From positions 43,074,988-43,138,987 of the forward strand of contig NC_087070.1 of assembly GCF_963678635.1 (NCBI RefSeq): a DNA stretch of 64,000 nucleotides, in the 5' to 3' direction. Each line of letters begins with the position of its first letter. Position 1 is the stretch's first letter. The notes beneath the pieces were generated by a model, which saw nothing but the letters and a program-made list of their open reading frames with translations, was not told the DNA's origin and ran no database searches. This stretch comes from Symsagittifera roscoffensis. Its lineage: Eukaryota > Xenacoelomorpha > Acoela > Convolutidae. Shown in pieces: positions 57,386 through 64,000 of this stretch. The position numbers and the translations under genes were made by a program.

Positions 57386-60300
57386 TCTTTTTCAGCGCGT
57401 TTCCTGTGTCTATTTCAGCGCGAAAGTGCTCATTTGTTTACAATTTTGTTGCACAGCATTGGTATTTCAACGGCATCTGTTCTATCGAACTTATGGTTGA
57501 CTAGTGTTTGGCGGTAAATTAAGAAGCTATGGTGCAAATGAGACGATGTGCAGCTCTGGTTTTTTTTAGTAGTTTCCAATTCCGGCGAATAGCAGAGTTT
57601 TTCAAGGCTAATTCTAAGCTTGCTTTTCAGATTGCTTTTTTCTAACTTTAATTGAGATGAATTTTACCGTTTTCTATTGTTTGTTTGTGACACAAATGGC
57701 TTTCAAATATTCTGTTTACACAAAGAGATTGCATATGAACAATTGAATACTTTGTTTCTTAAATGATAAGATATCTTTTGCTTGTCAATTTCTGAAAATT
57801 AGGTTATCAAAAGGATTCAATAAAATGTTTGATCATTTAGAATTGTTATCATATGAACAACCGAAGGCATCGTTTATACTATGATCAGAATTTTTAACTG
57901 CTTGTTAATTCTCCAATTTAACATCTTCAAGAAGTTTCAAAAAACCTATTCCCCTTCAATATAAAATAACGAGAAACAAAATAGGAAAACTTGAGTTTTT
58001 ACTCACTTATGATCATGAATAAAAAAAATTACCATGGAACAAGAAATGCAAAAAAAGCTCTGCCGAAATCAGTTTTGCTTTCTTGACATTTATTTTGATT
58101 AATCTTACTCTTTTTTGCCTCTTTACACAAAGAATTAGGGATAGCTGGTTCCTTTGCAAGTAGCAGAGAATGTTCCGACCATTGTTTTTAGAAAATTGCT
58201 GTTTAGAAAGTTTTTTTTTTTTAAATTAGAGTAGTTTTTTTCTGCTTGCTGTGATAAAAATATTTGACACATGAATAATTAGGGCAACTTAGAAAGTAAT
58301 TCTATTATATACAGATTGGACAAATTTTGCAGATAATTGACTGAAAAACTAAAAAAAAGTTTCGAAAAACTTTTTTTTTTCAATTTTTTGCAGAAAAATT
58401 TGGATTTTTTAATTGTTTGATACCCAAAACGAAGCTAAAAAACTCCAAAAACCAGTTTTACTTGCCTAAAATTAAGTTCTAGGGTCTCAAATTAGGCATA
58501 TTTCTGCTGTTGTAAGCCTTCTCGCTTGCTTCATTAGCTCGAATTAGGACGCAAAAACAAAAAATTCTAACTAATTAGGGAATTTTTTTAATGTGGTTCG
58601 AATCACGGCTGAATGGGCTTCAATATGATTTATTTTTTTCAGCCCAGTCAAATTATTATTTGTGGTACCTGATTTTGCTTAAAAAACGAAAAGCAAAAAA
58701 GCTAGAACATACCCGATAATAAAGTTCCGCCCAGTTTTCAAGAGTCGCAACGAAAAAGGAAAATTTTTTGCCTACTTTTTAAGAATATTCAATGGGTTAT
58801 CTTGCACAAATTTGATTTAAATCACTAAAAAATCAGAAAAGAAACAGGAAAATTTAAAAGAAATGAGGTTTTTAAAAAGTTACAAATGGATTTCCAGATA
58901 AAAAGCGTTGAAAATGTTTTGCATTTGCAGAAAAATTAATTTTAAATTATCCGATCCTTAAAATAAATCTGATCTGCGACGTAGTTCAACAAAGTTGTCC
59001 AAAAAGCATTTGATTTGCAATATTTCACATTAAAAGGTAACTGCTTTTACACTTCGGCTTTTTTCCGGTAATGTATTATCAAGTTACTAATGCAGAGTAG
59101 TGAATTGATGGTGTTTTCAGCCGAATCGGTCATTAATTTTCTTTTGTTACAAAAAGCTTTGCCTACTTTTTTGATATATTTTTTATTCTGTTCGAAAAAA
59201 TAAACAATTGAAATTGGTGTTGTTATAAGTTCAAGGAATGTACTGTGCACTTGATGCAGTGGTATCAGCCATGCTTGAGACGACAAATCCCGGAAATTCA
59301 GCTTTTTTCCATTTTTTGATTTGTCATTTCATTTGCTGGTAATGAGACTCATTCATTTTCAGCTCAACTTGGCCTCTGTGTAACTAGTATGCAATATGCC
59401 GAACGGTTTTTTGTACTGAAAATTGTTATACATAAATTTTGTTCTAAATTCAAGTTTTTCAAGAGATAGAGGGGTGGTTTCTTCAAGCAATTTGGTTGGT
59501 TTTTGGGTGGTTTTTTCATGCAGCCAGCTTTCGACTATCTGATGAAGCGTTTTTATCATTTTTTCTTACAATCCGAAAAAATGTTTCTCATGAGCTCAAG
59601 TAAAAATAAAAAGCTTCTGATCATTTTTTAGAAAAACAGAGGGAGTTTGCAAAAGGGCTAGTTTAACCAATTTGGAAAAACTAATGCGCGGTATAAATCG
59701 TTTAAACATTACGCTTTTTCATTCAGTTTTGGTGAGTGAAATGAAAAAAAAAATATTTTTCAATTATTTCATAAAACTTTCAATGAGGTTGTTTTAATTG
59801 GTCTCAAAGTGCAGTTAGAAAACTCAAAGTTTTGCTCTGATAGTTTTGTTCCAATTTTCGAAAAAATGCGGAACACTTTTGCTTGAGATGATTGTTATAT
59901 AGTCAAAAACTGGCAATCAAAATCATAGTTTTTACTGAAAATTTTAAAACCCTTTAAGGATAACAATTCTTTTTTAAACTGAAAAAAAAGATATTTTATT
60001 TTCATTTATTACTTTTATAAAGATCTGAGAATTTGAAAATTGCCAAGGTTATCAAGCTGTGGACTAATTTATGCGCAATGTGACGTTTTCATTCTTTATT
60101 TTGAAAGCGTAACTCGATTTTTATGCGAGGCGAATTATCCCGCTCAGAAAGTTACTGCAGTTGGCTCTGTCGTAGCAATCTCGTAATTCTCAAAATGTCA
60201 CATTTGATGATTCATAAATTTGAAGTTCATTCATTGATTTATATCAGTGTCCAAACAGCAATCAACGAGACAAGTCCACAATTAAGTGGACATGGCAAAG

Positions 60301-61859
60301 GAGCACCCCGTAATAGCCGATGAAGAGCTCAAATCTACAATAAGTAAAAGAACTAATAATTCACTTATTTTTTTTCAAGAAAAACAATTTTTGTGAATTT
60401 TGTTCAAATGCTTTCTTGATATACTGATTTTCAAATTTGATGATTTTGTTTTTCAATGAATCTAAAAAAAAAGGTGCTTTTTTTGTTTTGCTTCATTGTA
60501 ATGGGAAGACATGAATACTAATTTTTCATAGTCAAATTATCTAGCTTGCCGAAAGCTACAAAAATATTCTCAGGAAAATGTTTTTTTTTCTAAATTTTGA
60601 TAAGAAGATAAATCACCGACTATCATAAGTCAGAGACATCTTTGCTAGATAATGTTTCCAATAAAGGTTAGATAGCCTTTCAGTTGGGCCATTAGTACTA
60701 GTGATGTTTTCCTGACATGTTTTACAATCTGCTTGGAAAAAATTTTACCTATAGCTCTAAAGCAAAAACCCTTTTGATAGTTTCACAATTTATTTTTGTA
60801 TCCCAGATTATTAAACTTATCGGAACTCCTTTTCAAACATTTTGAGGCAAATTAGAGATGCATGTTTCAAATAAAAGTTTTGAAGACATTCATTTCGTAA
60901 AAAAACACCAACTAAAAATGAACCTTTTTGAAGTAACAGTAAAATTTTTCCTATGAACACGTCGTTACAAAAAATATGCAACCCCAATTTTTCAAAGATT
61001 TTTGATAGTGATAGTTTCGTAACAATTACATTGAACCAAAGCGCTATTTCTTTTTACCTGATTAGTTAGGGAAAAATCTTAGGATGATCACGTCTCCAAT
61101 GGATTAAGAAACTGAAATTTTTGTAAAGTATGGGTCTCCTCGTGATTTTTCTTTTTGTTTTTGAAGAGTTCATTTCCCTATGTCTGCTAGTTGAGTTTCC
61201 TGCAAGTCCAGAACCCTAATTTTCATTCGGGAAAATATTCAGTTCAATTTTATTCGGTTTTTATTCGGTTCATTGTCTCTGTACCAGTTCGATCAACAAC
61301 TTCGAGAAGGTTGTTTTCGAGAAGGTTTTTCTCGTGCCCCGAGATGATAAAAATGGTCACTCCTCAACATCCAACTTTTTCATTGTACTCAGACTGCAAT
61401 TTTTGCCAATAATATTGATGATGTCGCCAAAAAGCAACAAAAAAACTTAAATTGTTTTGTCTAGCCGGTTTCTTTAATTCCGATTAATACATTCTCCCAA
61501 AATGTCCTTTGTATTTCCTTACATTCATATTCTTATGCCGGACATTTTTTACATGTCTTTCAGTTAAAGCGTTTCCATGTTTCATTCAGGAGTTTGATTT
61601 TTCATGACTCAAGTTAGGTTCTTTTTTACCAATTATACTCGTACGTGCCTTGTTTGCTAGTTGAAAACGATTAAAACATCCTTTTTTTCGAAGTTTGCTT
61701 GATTTAAGACGTCTTGATTTGAACCTAAGAACCTAATGTTTCCGACAAAAGTGTTCGTGAGATATCGCAGAGTTTCATATTGAAAATGAGAACATCACGT
61801 ATCTAGTTTTGTTCAAACGTTTCTCCAATGTCGCATTTTCTAGCTGAGTCCCAAAATTT
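57386..61859. other. AT-rich region, no gene supported
   Basis: About 4.5 kb. Two minus-strand frames (59559-59359, 66 codons; 59286-59047, 79 codons) have protein-like composition and could be one broken gene, but no motif is recognisable. About 58136-58300 is a diverged relative of about 50415-50560. A GGCGAATTATCCCGCTCA string at 60129 recurs at about 30813. Confidence 0.45.
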
Positions 61860-63207
61860 TCCCCAAAATTTCTTACAAATTTCGCGATCTTTATGTTTTC
61901 GGCTTAGCAAATTGAAACATTTAAAAACGATATGGCAAAAATAATTTTAAAAAAAACAAAAAAATTTTCCGGAAACTGATTCTTCTTTTAACCGAGAGTG
62001 TTTTTGAGATAATTTTTATTTTACTTTTGGCGCTAAAGACCTAATTTTTCTGTCCGCTTCGCTTTGTCTCATCCCCCATAATTTTCTATTCTTTTCTGTG
62101 ATTGGGTTTTCTTCTGCTATCTTGCACGTTCTCAATTTGTCTTTGTTCATGGCCTCTCTTGCTTTCCTTGTTTAATCATTTTCTGAGTTTTGAGGTCTTT
62201 CCAGCAATGTTATAATCGTTTCCGCCACCACGGTTCTTTCATACTATCGTTATCGAGGTTTTTCCATACAGTGGGAAGTTCTACAGTTTCTTATAAATTT
62301 CTTATAAATTTCGCGATCTTTATGTTTTCGGCTCAGCAAACTGAAACATTTAGAAACGATATTCGATGGTTTTCCCGATGCAGTTTCCAGAAGGTCAAAA
62401 AATGATAAGAAAGTCCAAAATATTTTCCGTAAACTGATTCTTGTTTTAACCGAGAGTGTTTTTGAGATAATTTTTATTTTACTTTTGGCGCTAAAGACCT
62501 AATTTTTCTGTCCGCTTCGCTTTGTCTCATCCCCCAAAATTTTCTATTCTTTTCTGTGATTGGGTTTTCTTCTGCTATCTTGCACGTTCTCAATTTGTCT
62601 TTGTTCCTGGCCTCTCTTGCTTTCCTTGTTCGTTCATTTTCTGAGTTTTGAGGTCTTTCCAGCAATGTTATAATCGTTTCCGCCACCAACGGTTCTTTCA
62701 TACTATTGTTAGCGAGGTTTTTCCATACAGTGGGAAGTTCTACAGTTTCTTATAAATTTCTTACAAATTTCGCGATCTTTATGTTTTCGGCTTGGCAAAT
62801 TGAAACATTTAAAAATGATATTCGATGATTTTCCCGATGCAGTTTCCAGAAGGTCAAAAAATGATAAAAAAACCCAAAATATTTTCAGGAAACTGATTCT
62901 TCTTTTAACCGAGAGTGTTTTTGAGATCATTTTTATTTTACTTTTGGCGCCAAAGACCTAATTTTTCTGTCCGCTTCGCTTTGTCTCATCCCCCAAAATT
63001 TTCTTTTCTTTTCTGTGATTGGGTTTTCCTCTGCTATCTTGCACGTTCTCAATTTGTCTTTGTTCATGGCCTCTCTTGCTTTCCTTGTTTAATCATTTTC
63101 TGAGTTTTGAGGTCTTTCCAGCAATGTTATAATCGTTTCCGCCACCACGGTTCTTTCATACTATCGTTAGCGAGGTTTTTCCATATAGTGGGAAGTTCTA
63201 CAGTTTG
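61860..63207. repeat. Tandem triplication of a ~430-460 bp unit
   Basis: Three direct copies, anchored at TTTCGCGATCTTTATGTTTT (61880, 62309, 62768). Each contains ACCGAGAGTGTTTTTGAGAT, GTCCGCTTCGCTTTGTCTCA and CTTGCACGTTCTCAATTTGT. The units are highly similar. On the minus strand, unit 2 holds a 75-codon charged frame (62701-62474). One base fewer in the ACC(A)ACGG stretch of the other two units shifts that frame's start. Confidence 0.92.
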
Positions 63208-64000
63208 ATAAGCTTCCCCCGCAAATTTTAATCAATTGACTGCGCCACAAATTTATTAATACCAGTCGTATAATTTAACTAGTTGCATAAATTAACTAGA
63301 CTAAAATGATAACAATCATAGTATTTGAGATGAAACCGTACCTTTTCTATTCAACTAAGAAAGTTTCTCGAAGCCTAATGGACTACGATTAGACCCACGA
63401 GGCAGGTATCTAATTAGGAACAGAAAGTCAAACCATTCTGAGTAAAAACTAAAAGCACACTTGACAACATTCGCTGCTATGTCTTTTTTTTCCACTAATA
63501 TAGTTTTTAAAATGCAGAGTGTTGAACTGAATTGTGTACTAGAGTTCCGTGCTCGCGTCTACACACTTATATGCTAAAAGTAGAAACACCGAAAAAATTT
63601 TAATTGGCCCAACTGAGTCTAAAAGATTATGATCTCCCACCCTGTATTCGATTGGAAGACAAAAAGTGCAACATATCAAATTGGTGGTAACCTAGATGAA
63701 TACCAATGATTTCATGTAGAATAGCCCATAAGGGACCGTCCTCTAACCATGTTTAGATTACCATGCTCATTGACAAGAATGCACTTGACATGCTCTCCCT
63801 TTCATGACTTGTTTACTCACGTTTAAAAATCTGATAGCGTTGGACTTTGCCAACCATCTGTAGAGTTTTTACCTTGTCAAATATCCCCGCTATTGCAATA
63901 GGGGGATACTTAACAAAATCCAAAATTTTGCCCGAGTTTTTTTTATCATGTTCAAAATTCGCCCCGAAATGAATCGAGACAAGCTGCTATGTGTATTTAA
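63208..64000. other. Right flank, no gene seen
   Basis: Ordinary AT-rich sequence. A hairpin-prone stretch at about 63881-63909 (CTATTGCAATAG inside TATCCCC...GGGGATA) followed by TACTTAACAAAATCC resembles the fold-back element at 18079-18271. Confidence 0.45.

Noticed and set aside
59047..59559. Two minus-strand frames with plausible protein composition
   Set aside because: No motif, no splice link that joins them convincingly, and no support beyond openness; kept only as a remark in the regional entry.

Overview
All of this was read by eye from the sequence; no searches were run.

The window is AT-rich animal DNA. It shows GT-AG introns of up to 12.3 kb, an intronless class A GPCR, and a dense load of old transposons. 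A retroelement at the left edge has a Ty3/gypsy-type integrase followed by an envelope gene. That combination recalls the env-bearing Tor elements of larvacean tunicates (Oikopleura), so a larvacean with a large genome is a reasonable but unproven guess. There is no bacterial-style gene organisation, and I found no CRISPR array, rRNA gene or convincing tRNA gene.

1-9608: 3' half of an LTR retrovirus-like element on the + strand. In order: end of pol (integrase with D-X35-E and GPY), two small hydrophobic ORFs sharing an ATGA, a 379-codon ORF with no in-frame ATG, an 872-aa envelope-like glycoprotein, a 601-aa unknown protein joined to env by ATGA, a 1.5-kb 3' region with a possible intron and hairpins, and a proposed 3' LTR. 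The downstream frames are intact and packed end to end, which suggests a recent insertion. This cassette is the most novel thing here.

9609-14693: mostly featureless AT-rich DNA, with one terminal-inverted-repeat element (10123-11206) carrying a nested hAT-type MITE.

14694-39461: the last eight coding exons of a + strand gene for a single-pass membrane protein (fibronectin-III-like ectodomain, one TM helix, acidic tail). All exon phases agree. It may be a CLCA-family protein. Its introns hold MITEs with 8-bp target duplications, a decayed Ty3/gypsy polyprotein (minus strand), a decayed hAT transposase (minus strand), palindrome clusters and tandem repeats.

39462-53728: repeat-rich, with an almost unmutated 1.19-kb tandem duplication (41434-43806), several copies of a dispersed repeat called family B here, and a fold-back element. 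No gene found.

53729-64000: an intact single-exon GPCR gene, a 200-base assembly gap flanked by family B sequence in opposite orientations, and a roughly 430-460-bp unit repeated three times (61860-63207).
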